NCBI GenBank assembly: GCA_021163905.1
Contig: JAGGTG010000073.1
Span: 1-12,369, forward strand
From: Candidatus Aerophobota bacterium
GTDB taxonomy: Bacteria; Aerophobota; Aerophobia; Aerophobales; B3-G15
Direction of reading: 5' to 3'
Length of the DNA: 12,369 nt
Below are positions 1 to 6,541 of the stretch, piece after piece. Position numbers and translations under genes: made by a program. The notes under the pieces are model-generated. The model worked only from the letters and a program-made list of their open reading frames with translations. It was not told where the DNA came from and did no database searches. The number at the start of each line of letters is the position of its first letter. Position 1 is the stretch's first letter.

Positions 1-284
1 CCTATTTTCTCTTCTAACTTTCCTATTTTTCTTTCTACCCTTGCAATATCCTCCTTGGTTGCAAAATTGGCCCTGTCAATGATCTTCTCCAATCTTTTTC
101 CTATTTTTCTTTCCAGCTCTTCTCTTGCCTCCTGTCCTTTTTTAATTATCTGGGATAAAATATCACCTTCTTTTATCTTTTCCGGAGTTTTACTCAACTC
201 ATCAAGAAAATTCTCCAGTTTTTCTCTGGTAAGCATGGCAGCCCCCACTCCTATGAGCAAAACTTTCTTTAAAAGTTCCTCCAT
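1..284 (-). CDS. Phasin-like coiled-coil protein, C-terminally truncated by window start
   Basis: On the minus strand an ATG at 284-282 opens a frame that runs off the window without a stop (94 codons visible). A good ribosome site (AGGGGGTGG, about 292-300) lies just upstream of the ATG. The protein starts MEELLKKVLLIGVGAAMLTR and continues as a highly charged Lys/Glu-rich helix with an ATKEDIARVERKIGKLEEKI segment near the visible end. This is the pattern of short proteins annotated as polyhydroxyalkanoate synthesis regulator phasin or phasin family protein: a short apolar N-terminal stretch, then a long coiled coil. Function is not proven; many genomes with such genes make no PHA granules. 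It is divergent from the biosynthetic operon, has its own promoter, and is probably unrelated to it. The family match is by pattern recognition only. Confidence 0.8.
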   Translation of the reverse strand, partial: MEELLKKVLLIGVGAAMLTREKLENFLDELSKTPEKIKEGDILSQIIKKGQEAREELERKIGKRLEKIIDRANFATKEDIARVERKIGKLEEKI

Positions 285-315
285 CTTGGATCCACCCCCT
301 TACTTTGTTGTCAAT

Positions 316-343
316 ATTATAACAGAAACTTAAGAAAGGTCAA
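316..343 (-). promoter_or_regulatory. Sigma-A type promoter for the phasin-like gene
   Basis: Read on the minus strand: TTGACC (-35, 343-338), a 16-base spacer, and a perfect TATAAT (-10, 321-316) preceded by TGT, an extended -10. Transcription would start near 309, about 25 bases before the phasin-like ATG at 284. Spacing and match quality are good; no experimental support. Confidence 0.7.
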
Positions 344-366
344 AGAGGTCACTTCTAAAACTGTCC

Positions 367-384
367 CATCTATAAGATGCATCT
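367..384. promoter_or_regulatory. Candidate operator: CATCT / AGATG inverted repeats upstream of the operon promoter
   Basis: Three pentamers in alternating orientation: CATCT (367-371), AGATG (375-379) and CATCT (380-384). The last two form a perfect 10-base palindrome, AGATGCATCT (375-384), ending four bases before the -35 box of the plus-strand promoter. The position would suit an activator or repressor of the operon or of the divergent pair. Short AT-rich palindromes are common by chance, so this is a weak prediction. Confidence 0.3.
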
Positions 385-387
385 GGT

Positions 388-416
388 TTGACAAAATTTT
401 TTTTGCGTGATAAACT
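388..416 (+). promoter_or_regulatory. Sigma-A type promoter driving the biosynthetic operon
   Basis: Consensus TTGACA (388-393), a 17-base spacer, and TAAACT (411-416, four of six matches) preceded by TGA, giving an extended -10. The start of transcription would fall near 423, leaving a leader of about 29 bases before the first ATG at 452. It is the best plus-strand promoter-like sequence I found, and downstream genes are closely spaced, so it probably serves much of the operon. Confidence 0.7.
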
Positions 417-451
417 TTTAAGATAACTAATCAAGGTTTACGGAATTAAAA

Positions 452-1201
452 ATGGGTACCACCTCGGGTGAAGAAAAGGTGGCTCTAATTACAGGTGGAT
501 CTCGTGGTATTGGAGCGGCCTTATGTATTGCCTTTGCAAAAGTTGGTTACCGAATTGCCTTTAACTATATGTCCAGACATACCAGAGCAGAGGAAGTGGA
601 ACATCAGGTTAAAAGGTATACCGATTGTCTTGCTATTCAGGCTGATGTAAGCTGCTCTGCTGAAGTAGAGGCAATGATTTCATCTGTAAAGCGACGCTTT
701 GGTCGAATTGATGTTTTGGTAAACAACGCAGGTGTTATGGCAAATTCTGTTTTTACTTTGATTCCGGAAGAGGACTGGGATCGCGTTATTGCGGTACATC
801 TTAAGGGAACGTATCTTTGTAGTAAATTCGTTAGTCTCCTGATGATTGAGCAGCGTTACGGAGTTATTATTAATATGGCTTCTATAAGTGCATTCAGGCC
901 TTTGGTAGGACAAAGTAACTACGCTGCTGCTAAGGCAGGTATTGTGACCCTCACAAAATCCTTAGCTAAGGAACTTGGCCGGTGGAATATCAGGGTGAAT
1001 TGTATTGCTCCAGGCTACGTTCAGACAGAGCTAATGGATACTTTTAAAAGTCAGGAAGATAAACAAATGCTAAGACAAATTCCGCTTCGCCGTATAGGTA
1101 CTCCTGAAGATATAGCCGATTTAGCACTTTTTCTTGCTTCGGATAAATCCAGGTATATTACCGGTGAGACCATTCGCATTGACGGTGGTTTAAGTATATA
1201 A
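452..1201 (+). CDS. fabG: FabG-type 3-oxoacyl-ACP reductase (ketoreductase, SDR family)
   Basis: A 249-residue classical short-chain dehydrogenase, the normal FabG length. The NADP(H)-binding glycine motif TGGSRGIG is at residues 14-21, NNAG at 91-94, the catalytic Ser at 144, and Tyr157/Lys161 in YAAAK; the C-terminal IDGG is typical of FabG. It should reduce 3-oxoacyl-ACP to (3R)-hydroxyacyl-ACP in the cytoplasm. The Asn of the usual Asn-Ser-Tyr-Lys tetrad (Asn110 in E. coli FabG) aligns with His116 here, an uncommon change. It is the first gene of the operon, about 29 bases after the predicted transcription start, with only a weak ribosome site before the ATG. Only 11 bases separate it from the dehydratase gene. 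The symbol is used at family level; the context says it is a pathway paralogue rather than the housekeeping copy. Confidence 0.93.
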   Translation: MGTTSGEEKVALITGGSRGIGAALCIAFAKVGYRIAFNYMSRHTRAEEVEHQVKRYTDCLAIQADVSCSAEVEAMISSVKRRFGRIDVLVNNAGVMANSVFTLIPEEDWDRVIAVHLKGTYLCSKFVSLLMIEQRYGVIINMASISAFRPLVGQSNYAAAKAGIVTLTKSLAKELGRWNIRVNCIAPGYVQTELMDTFKSQEDKQMLRQIPLRRIGTPEDIADLALFLASDKSRYITGETIRIDGGLSI

Positions 1202-1212
1202 AATATAAAAAG

Positions 1213-1707
1213 ATGGTAGTGTTGGATAAGATGAATCCTCAAAAGCTTATAAGGCTTGATCAAGAAGATATTCAAAGTATTCTTCCCCATCAGCCTCCTT
1301 TTGTTCATATTAATGAAGTATTTGATTTAGTACCTGGAAAATCAGCGAAAGCTCTTAAATATATTGATCCAGAAGATCCAATATTTACCTGTCACTTTCC
1401 AGGAAATCCAATCTATCCGGGAATTTTTCTTATAGAAGCAGCTGCCCAGTTGGCATTTGTTACATTCTGCTATAAACAGGATTCAAAGGTAACAACATAC
1501 AGCAGGGCAGGGTATCTTGGTACTGTAAAAAATTTTGTCTTTAAAAATGTTGTAACTCCTGGAATGAGGTTAACTATTGAGCTGGAAGTGATTGCGAGAC
1601 TTGGCAATGCCGCCAAGGTATCTACCAAAATATCATGCCAGGAAAAGATAATGGCAAATGGCGAGTTATACTTTACAATAGATGAAGGAAGACAGGTTTT
1701 TTCATGA
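1213..1707 (+). CDS. fabZ: FabZ-type (3R)-hydroxyacyl-ACP dehydratase
   Basis: A hot-dog fold protein of 164 residues. The diagnostic region HFPGNPIYPGIFLIEAAAQ contains the catalytic pair His61 and Glu75, 14 residues apart as in FabZ enzymes, preceded by the substrate-side LPHQPPF motif (FabZ: LPHRxPF). It should dehydrate (3R)-hydroxyacyl-ACP to trans-2-enoyl-ACP. The start is uncertain: the first ATG at 1213 has little Shine-Dalgarno signal, while an in-frame ATG at 1231 has GGA seven bases upstream and would give 158 residues, closer to the usual FabZ length. The stop overlaps the start of the ketosynthase gene by four bases (ATGA), which implies translational coupling. Divergence from textbook FabZ (Asn after HFPG, Tyr in PIYPG) fits a specialised pathway. 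Confidence 0.9.
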   Translation: MVVLDKMNPQKLIRLDQEDIQSILPHQPPFVHINEVFDLVPGKSAKALKYIDPEDPIFTCHFPGNPIYPGIFLIEAAAQLAFVTFCYKQDSKVTTYSRAGYLGTVKNFVFKNVVTPGMRLTIELEVIARLGNAAKVSTKISCQEKIMANGELYFTIDEGRQVFS

Positions 1708-2933
1708 AGAAAAGAAAGGTATGCATTAGTGGTATAGGTATGATCACTCCCCTGGGAACGGGATGGAAAAAGTTCTGGCAAAATTTACTGACAGGCAAAA
1801 CCGGTATCCGGCCTACAAACATTTTTAAGTTTCCCGTGGACCCAGATGAAACAGCATTACATATGGCTGCTCCAGTTGATTTTGATCCTGTTCCTGGATT
1901 GGATAATACTTTACCTGAAGATCTTTATTGGGGAGATCGTCTTTTATGCCATGCAACCTCAATGGCTATAGATGATGCAAAAATAAACTCTTTACCTTCA
2001 AATACAGCAGTTATTATAGGAGCAGGGGCTTCGAGTGCCTTAAATATAGAGGAGTTTGAGTCTCAGCTGACCCTTGATATTTCTAAAAATAGAAACATAA
2101 CAAGAGTTCCAATAGGGATGGCAAGTTCTGAAAAAATTATCGCTAACAGGTTCAGACTTTTCGGTCCCAAAATGATGATTGCTACAGCCTGTTCATCCAG
2201 TTCTCTTGCTCTTGGATACTCCTTTGATCTTGTATCCACGGGAGAATGTGACTGTGCCATTGCAGGTTGTGCGGACACTCTGTGTCAGTTAACTCATTCT
2301 GGATTTTACGGATTAAGATCCATTGATCCTGATAGATGCAGACCTTTTGATCGAGATCGAAGAGGTATAAGTATAGGTGAGGCAGCTATTGTTCTTATTC
2401 TGGAGCCGTTAGAAAAAGTTGTTCAGCGTAAAAAAGAGGTATACTGCACAGTAGAGGGTTATGCTGCCAATTGTGATGCGGAACGTATGACATCTCCTGA
2501 TGAGACAGGTAAGGTATTCCTGCAGTTGATGCAAAAGGCATTAAAAAATGCCTCCGTATCACCAGAGGATGTGGGATATATATGTGCCCATGGGACAGGG
2601 ACAGTAATTAATGATATTACCGAGGCTAAAGCTATTAAGCAGTTATTTACGCTAAACTCAACTTCTCCCTGGGTTAGCTCTATTAAAGGAGCTACAGGCC
2701 ATTGTATGGCAGCAGCCGGGATATTTAACTGTGCAACTGTGGCTTTGGCTTTAAAAAATGAAATATTACCACCTAATACAGGTTTAAAAAATAAGGATGA
2801 GAGATGTGATATTAGTATTCTTAAAAAATCTATAAGACTTAACTGTAAAGTAGCAATAGCTAATGCTTTTGCCTTTGGCGGGAATAATGTTAGTATTGTA
2901 TTTAAGAAATGGGAAAAAGAAGGGTCTTTATGA
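1704..2933 (+). CDS. fabF: Beta-ketoacyl-ACP synthase, FabF-like (active KS, KS-alpha)
   Basis: A 409-residue thiolase-fold condensing enzyme, normal length for FabF or type II PKS KS-alpha. The nucleophile is Cys163 in TACSSSS; the two catalytic histidines are His296 in HGTGT and His333 in GATGHCMAAAG; Lys328 sits five residues before the second His; FGGNN closes the C-terminal loop. All residues for decarboxylative Claisen condensation of malonyl-ACP with acyl-ACP are therefore present. It overlaps the dehydratase gene by four bases at its start and its KS-like partner by four bases at its end. This adjacency to a catalytically dead homologue is the layout of KS/chain-length-factor heterodimers in type II polyketide and aryl-polyene pathways, so it probably works as the catalytic half of such a dimer. 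Confidence 0.92.
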   Translation: MKKRKVCISGIGMITPLGTGWKKFWQNLLTGKTGIRPTNIFKFPVDPDETALHMAAPVDFDPVPGLDNTLPEDLYWGDRLLCHATSMAIDDAKINSLPSNTAVIIGAGASSALNIEEFESQLTLDISKNRNITRVPIGMASSEKIIANRFRLFGPKMMIATACSSSSLALGYSFDLVSTGECDCAIAGCADTLCQLTHSGFYGLRSIDPDRCRPFDRDRRGISIGEAAIVLILEPLEKVVQRKKEVYCTVEGYAANCDAERMTSPDETGKVFLQLMQKALKNASVSPEDVGYICAHGTGTVINDITEAKAIKQLFTLNSTSPWVSSIKGATGHCMAAAGIFNCATVALALKNEILPPNTGLKNKDERCDISILKKSIRLNCKVAIANAFAFGGNNVSIVFKKWEKEGSL

Positions 2934-4150
2934 TGTATAGGGGTAATATTGCAATAACGGGTATGGGAGTGGTAAGCTCTATCGGAACAACAGTTGACAG
3001 TTTTACTGAAAGTATTAAAAAAAACTATAGTGGTCTTACACACCTGAACAGGTTTGATCCAACACCTTTTAATATTTCTTATTCCTTTGAGATACCAAAT
3101 TTTAAGCTGGAAGGAAAAAAATCTCAGGATCTTTTACGTATAAATAAAACCTCTCAATATACAATTGCAGCTGCACGAGATGCATTAAAACAATCAGGCT
3201 ATCCTGTTGAGTTGAATCCCTATGAGGTAGGGATTGTTGTCAGCTCCTCTTTTCTTGATTTTTCCCTGGTTACAAAATATTTAACGGATGTTTTGAAGTC
3301 TCATTTAAAGGATTATCGCCCTCTGCAGTTTCCTAATACTGTACCAAATGCCGCTGCTGCACATACTGCTATTGAGTTAAAAATTAAGGGTCCAAATGTT
3401 ACTGTGATGAACAAACACAACGGAGCTTTTTCTGCTATCAAGTACGGGATTAATATGTTGCGTACAAACCAGGTCAAAATGGTTCTTGTTGGGGGAGTTG
3501 ATCTTTTTAGTTACGAGATCTTCCTGTATTTCAGACAACTTGAACGGACTGCTGGAATAAAGGGGCCTGAGATACACATTCCTTTTTCCAGGGAACGTAA
3601 TGGTTTTATAATGGGAGAGGGATGCGGTGTGGTAGCTCTTGAGAAAGCCGAAGATGCACGAAAACGGGGAGCTTCAATTATTGCGGAAATTTGTTCTATT
3701 TCAAATATGTATTTTCCCTGTCCAATAACCCAGTATCTAACAGCTGATATGCCAGGTGCAGAATTAGTTTACGATAAATTGCTCTCAGAAGCAAACCTGA
3801 CAAAGGAGAAGATTGATGCATTTTTCTCATGTGCCAATAGCAGTATAGATATTGATGCCTGGGAGGATGAGGCCATCTTTTCCTATTTTGGCGGAGATCT
3901 TCCAGTTACTGCTTTTTCTTCTTTTATTGGAGAGGTATCTGATGCATCAATGCTACATCTTATTGCTGCCTGTGTATGTTTGAGGAATAATTTTTTACCC
4001 CCTGTTTTAGGGTATTCGGGTAACCCCGAGATGCAATCCAATATACTACAGAAAAAAAAGTATTTTGATAGATTGGAAAATGTAATTGTAAGTCGCTTAG
4101 GTTTGGGTGGAAGTTATTCAGCTATCCTCTTAACTTCTCCTAAAAATTAA
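2930..4150 (+). CDS. Catalytically dead ketosynthase homologue, chain-length-factor-like (KS-beta)
   Basis: A thiolase-fold protein of about 406 residues related to FabF (ITGMGVVSSIG near the start, LGLGGSYSAILL at the end). Aligned by eye to the preceding KS, every catalytic residue is replaced: the Cys position is His163 within MNKHNGAF, HGTGT becomes CANSS (301-305), the Lys becomes Ser330 and the second His becomes Glu335. Gly/Pro scaffold residues and overall length are kept, so the fold is probably intact. Such proteins pair with an active KS and shape the chain-length tunnel. An in-frame ATG exists at 2909, but 2930 has AGAAGGG five bases upstream, makes an ATGA overlap with the previous stop, and aligns the lost Cys at residue 163, as in the partner. 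A second ATG directly follows (2933). It lacks the Gln common at the Cys position in aromatic-PKS chain length factors. Confidence 0.85.
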   Translation: MMYRGNIAITGMGVVSSIGTTVDSFTESIKKNYSGLTHLNRFDPTPFNISYSFEIPNFKLEGKKSQDLLRINKTSQYTIAAARDALKQSGYPVELNPYEVGIVVSSSFLDFSLVTKYLTDVLKSHLKDYRPLQFPNTVPNAAAAHTAIELKIKGPNVTVMNKHNGAFSAIKYGINMLRTNQVKMVLVGGVDLFSYEIFLYFRQLERTAGIKGPEIHIPFSRERNGFIMGEGCGVVALEKAEDARKRGASIIAEICSISNMYFPCPITQYLTADMPGAELVYDKLLSEANLTKEKIDAFFSCANSSIDIDAWEDEAIFSYFGGDLPVTAFSSFIGEVSDASMLHLIAACVCLRNNFLPPVLGYSGNPEMQSNILQKKKYFDRLENVIVSRLGLGGSYSAILLTSPKN

Positions 4151-4186
4151 TTTGTAATAATATAAAAACAGAAGGGGAAAGAAAAC

Positions 4187-5833
4187 ATGAGAAATAAAAA
4201 ACTATACTGGAGAATCGCAGCTTTTATTTTAAGTATCTTCCTGGGGGTTTTACTGTTTTCTGCCTGCCAGGAAAAATTTTCCGAAGCTTCTGTTGGGGCT
4301 ACAATTGCAATTATGACAACTGCTGATCTGCAAAGTTGTATAACACCCTATACCATTAATCTTAATGGTAGAAAAATTACAGTTGGTGGCCTTGAGCGAA
4401 TTGCATCGGTTGCAAAAAAGATCCGCAGTCAGGTAGATGGTGCCTTGCTACTTTCATCGGGAGATGATATGATTGCACCTTTGTTCTCGATATTCCAGGG
4501 TGAACCAGAGATGCGTGGTATGAGTCTTGCAGGTTATGATATTGTTACACCTGGTAATCATGAATTTGACAATGGAGCTAAGATTTACAGAGATGCGCTT
4601 AATTTTGCAGATTTTGACGTGGTATCTGCCAATTTAATTATTAAGGATAGTAAACTTGCAAAAAGGATAAAGCCCTATGTGATTAAGAGGGTAGCAGGTA
4701 TTAAGGTTGGCGTTTTCGGATTAATGACACCTGATCTTTTGAGGATATGCAAGCTTGATGATGAAGTTAATGTAAATCAGGATATTATTTCGGTAGCTCA
4801 AAATGCGGTGAATGACCTGACAGATAAAGGATGCGATATTATAATTGGTTTGACCCATATTGGTACCGGGCTTGATCGTAAACTTGCAAAGAAGGTGAAG
4901 GGTATAGACATTATTGTTGGTGGTCATAGTCACGAGTATATTCACGAGATGGTTGGAAATACAATAATAGTACAGGATGGTGCAAGAGGTGAATATCTCG
5001 GTGTTCTTAAGTTTACATTTAAAGATGGTAGGATTATAAATCCTGTATGGAAAAGAATTTTTCTCGATTCAACAGCAGGTTGTGATAATGAGATTCATGA
5101 TCTTATGGCTCAATATATGCAAAGGTATAAAAGGAGTCTTGGTCAGGTAATTGGTGAGTCTACAGTTGATCTTGATGCGCGTAAAGCTGTTGTTCGTAGT
5201 AGAGAATCAAACCTTGGTGATCTGATAGCAGACTCGTGGCTCGAGTGGTTTACTGATGCGGATGTTGCTTTGGTTAATGGTGGATCAATTCGCGGTGATA
5301 AAATATACCCTCGCGGTAAGATAACCTATCTTACAGTTAATGAGATTCTGGCATTCAGGAATGAAGTAATAAAGGTAAAGATGAGTGGCGCTGAGCTGAA
5401 ACAGGTACTTGAGGTTTCAGCATCAGCACTGAGGGTTAAAGGTGATGGATGTCAGGATATCTACAGGCCAGCGTCAGGTGGCTTCTTTCAGATTGGTGGT
5501 CTCAGGGTAACTATTGATCTTACCAGGCCACCTTTTTGTGCAGTTTATTCGGGTAAGAGTATTTCCAGAATAATCAATCCAGGCTCAAGAATTATTAGTG
5601 TCAAGGTTTACCGGAATGGGGCATGGGTTCCACTGGATTTATCTGCAACCTATACGGTCCTTGTAAATGGATGGACTGCAAGAGGCGGTGATGGTCATTA
5701 TATTTTTTTAAAAAAGGACATTTTAAAAAAGCACACCACAGTGTTCACTACAGATATTCTGGCCAATTATATTCAACGTCACATAAGGATTTCGCCACGG
5801 GTTGAGGAAAGGATAAATTTTGTGGAAAGATAA
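4187..5833 (+). CDS. Exported lipoprotein of the 5'-nucleotidase / metallophosphoesterase family
   Basis: A 548-residue protein. Basic residues and a hydrophobic stretch (1-26) end in a lipobox-like FSAC, so Cys27 is the probable lipid anchor on the outer face of the membrane. The metallophosphoesterase domain (about 40-300) shows Asp47 and Gln49 (TTADLQS), Asp93 (SSGDD), GNHE with Asn124/His125, His224 (GLTHIG) and His247/His249 (GGHSH), the dimetal site of the UshA/SoxB/YfkN group with Gln rather than His in the first motif. The 5'-nucleotidase C-terminal domain follows (RESNLGDLIADS, NGGSIR near 364-369, GGDGHY near 500). Substrates of the family are nucleotides or other phosphoesters. It sits between the KS pair and the ACP, 36 bases after KS-beta, with ribosome site GAAGGGG. 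Its role in a lipid/peptide pathway is unknown; it could act on an exported phosphorylated intermediate or be a passenger. Confidence 0.88.
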   Translation: MRNKKLYWRIAAFILSIFLGVLLFSACQEKFSEASVGATIAIMTTADLQSCITPYTINLNGRKITVGGLERIASVAKKIRSQVDGALLLSSGDDMIAPLFSIFQGEPEMRGMSLAGYDIVTPGNHEFDNGAKIYRDALNFADFDVVSANLIIKDSKLAKRIKPYVIKRVAGIKVGVFGLMTPDLLRICKLDDEVNVNQDIISVAQNAVNDLTDKGCDIIIGLTHIGTGLDRKLAKKVKGIDIIVGGHSHEYIHEMVGNTIIVQDGARGEYLGVLKFTFKDGRIINPVWKRIFLDSTAGCDNEIHDLMAQYMQRYKRSLGQVIGESTVDLDARKAVVRSRESNLGDLIADSWLEWFTDADVALVNGGSIRGDKIYPRGKITYLTVNEILAFRNEVIKVKMSGAELKQVLEVSASALRVKGDGCQDIYRPASGGFFQIGGLRVTIDLTRPPFCAVYSGKSISRIINPGSRIISVKVYRNGAWVPLDLSATYTVLVNGWTARGGDGHYIFLKKDILKKHTTVFTTDILANYIQRHIRISPRVEERINFVER

Positions 5834-5886
5834 AGCTTTACCAAAAATATGCAATTGTTTATGTTATATAAAAGAGAGGGTATGTA

Positions 5887-6165
5887 ATGAGCGGTAAGAA
5901 TGATAAAAAAGCTGAACTTGCACACAAGCTTAAGTATATGATCATAGAAAGACTGGAACTTGAGGATATAAACCCGGAAGAAATACCGGATGATAGTCCT
6001 ATTTTTGGTGAGGGTCTTGGTCTGGATTCCTTAGCTGCTCTTGATCTTGTAATTTTACTGGAGAAAGAATTTAATATTAAGATTCAGGATCCAGCCCAGG
6101 CCAGGAAGATATTATCAACGATAGATACTCTGGCCGAGTATATTTTGTCTCACGGATCTGATTAA
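5887..6165 (+). CDS. Acyl carrier protein
   Basis: A 92-residue acidic helical protein with the carrier-protein signature GLGLDSLAALDLV; Ser48 of the DSL motif is the predicted 4'-phosphopantetheine site. Length and helix pattern (helix II after DSL, then EKEFNIKI, then a last helix ending ILSHGSD) match ACPs of type II synthases. It would carry the growing acyl chain between the KS pair, ketoreductase and dehydratase, and present it to the final acyl acceptor. AGAGAGGG lies seven bases before the ATG. It directly precedes the NHLP peptide gene and lies upstream of the GNAT gene, which supports an ACP-dependent acyl transfer to the peptide. No phosphopantetheinyl transferase or malonyl transferase is seen in the window; these may come from primary metabolism. 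Confidence 0.93.
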   Translation: MSGKNDKKAELAHKLKYMIIERLELEDINPEEIPDDSPIFGEGLGLDSLAALDLVILLEKEFNIKIQDPAQARKILSTIDTLAEYILSHGSD

Positions 6166-6182
6166 GGTAGAAGATAGATACA

Positions 6183-6194
6183 AGGTTATAACCT
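6183..6194. repeat. 12-base perfect palindrome before the NHLP peptide gene
   Basis: AGGTTATAACCT is a perfect palindrome in the 59-base gap between the ACP and the NHLP peptide genes, about 30 bases upstream of the peptide start. It could be a dimeric regulator site, but no convincing -35 box is nearby and short AT-rich palindromes occur by chance. Confidence 0.25.
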
Positions 6195-6209
6195 GTAAAA
6201 TTTAAAGTA

Positions 6210-6218
6210 AAGGAGGTG
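6210..6218 (+). promoter_or_regulatory. Near-perfect Shine-Dalgarno of the NHLP peptide gene
   Basis: AAGGAGGTG, six bases before the ATG at 6225, is the strongest ribosome binding site seen in the window. It suggests that the small peptide is translated at a much higher rate than the neighbouring enzymes, as expected for a RiPP precursor consumed stoichiometrically. Confidence 0.8.
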
Positions 6219-6224
6219 GGATAA

Positions 6225-6452
6225 ATGGCGGAGATAGAAAGTATCGCCGATCGCGTATGGGAGAAGGCTTTAAAGGATGAGGCTTACAGAGAGAGACTGC
6301 TTGCCAACCCAGCTACTGAGTTAAAGAAGGAGGGACTCACCTATATTCCTGACGATCTAAAAGTAGAGATAAAGGAGGGAAAGCTCACCTTCTCCACTTC
6401 AGATCAGTTGGCTCTTGAGCAGCTTAATAAACGAGTTACCAAAAGTAAATAA
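6225..6452 (+). CDS. NHLP-type (nitrile hydratase leader-like) peptide, candidate RiPP precursor
   Basis: A 75-residue protein with the NHLP/Nif11-related leader pattern: an N-terminal helix with Trp12 (RVWEKALKDEAYRERLLANP), then ATELKKEGL, IPDDL and a VEIKEGK strand, as in the nitrile hydratase alpha subunit N-terminus. Leaders of this class usually end in a short acidic helix (LSDEELxxVxGG) and a Gly-Gly cleavage site before the core. Here TSDQLALEQLNK (58-69) resembles that helix, but Gly-Gly is missing and only about seven basic residues (KRVTKSK, 69-75) follow. There is no Cys, so no thioether or disulfide chemistry is possible. Lys69, Lys73 and Lys75, or an N-terminus exposed by cleavage, could be acylated by the GNAT encoded downstream. 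It could instead serve as a scaffold or carrier. Strong ribosome site and downstream hairpin favour high expression. Confidence 0.8.
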   Translation: MAEIESIADRVWEKALKDEAYRERLLANPATELKKEGLTYIPDDLKVEIKEGKLTFSTSDQLALEQLNKRVTKSK

Positions 6453-6462
6453 AAATTTGTCT

Positions 6463-6513
6463 GTGAGCCATGACCTTACCCCTGTTGGGAAGGTCATGGC
6501 TCACCAATCTTTT
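6463..6513 (+). terminator. Stem-loop after the NHLP peptide gene: partial terminator or processing hairpin
   Basis: A perfect 15-base-pair inverted repeat, GTGAGCCATGACCTT (6463-6477) and AAGGTCATGGCTCAC (6490-6504), with three more C-G pairs possible inside (one bulged A) and a CTGTT loop. It begins ten bases after the peptide stop codon. The T run that follows is short (TTTT at 6510-6513), so termination may be incomplete. A hairpin here would give a stable, abundant short message for ACP and peptide and lower read-through into the enzyme genes, a familiar arrangement after RiPP precursor genes. Confidence 0.8.
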
Positions 6514-6541
6514 CAATTATATACAAACCAACATGCTATAA

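Noticed and set aside
55..333. Plus-strand open frame of 92 codons at the window start
   Set aside because: It is antisense to the phasin-like gene, whose coiled-coil sequence, ribosome site and promoter on the minus strand are convincing; the plus frame is low-complexity Ser/Phe/Leu-rich.
2459..3043. Minus-strand open frame of 194 codons
   Set aside because: It lies opposite the two ketosynthase genes, whose motifs are clear; the sequence shows no family pattern and no ribosome site was evident.
5831..5840. TAAAGCTTTA palindrome at the metallophosphatase stop codon
   Set aside because: Ten bases, AT-rich, no loop or flanking structure; likely chance.
5862..5870. TGTTATATA as an extended -10 promoter upstream of the ACP gene
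   Set aside because: No -35 box lies at a workable distance, and the implied start of transcription would fall in or beside the ribosome site of the ACP gene.
6369..6379. Second AAAGGAGGG ribosome-like sequence inside the NHLP peptide gene
   Set aside because: No start codon follows at a usable distance in a frame that yields a protein; it simply encodes Lys-Glu-Gly codons.
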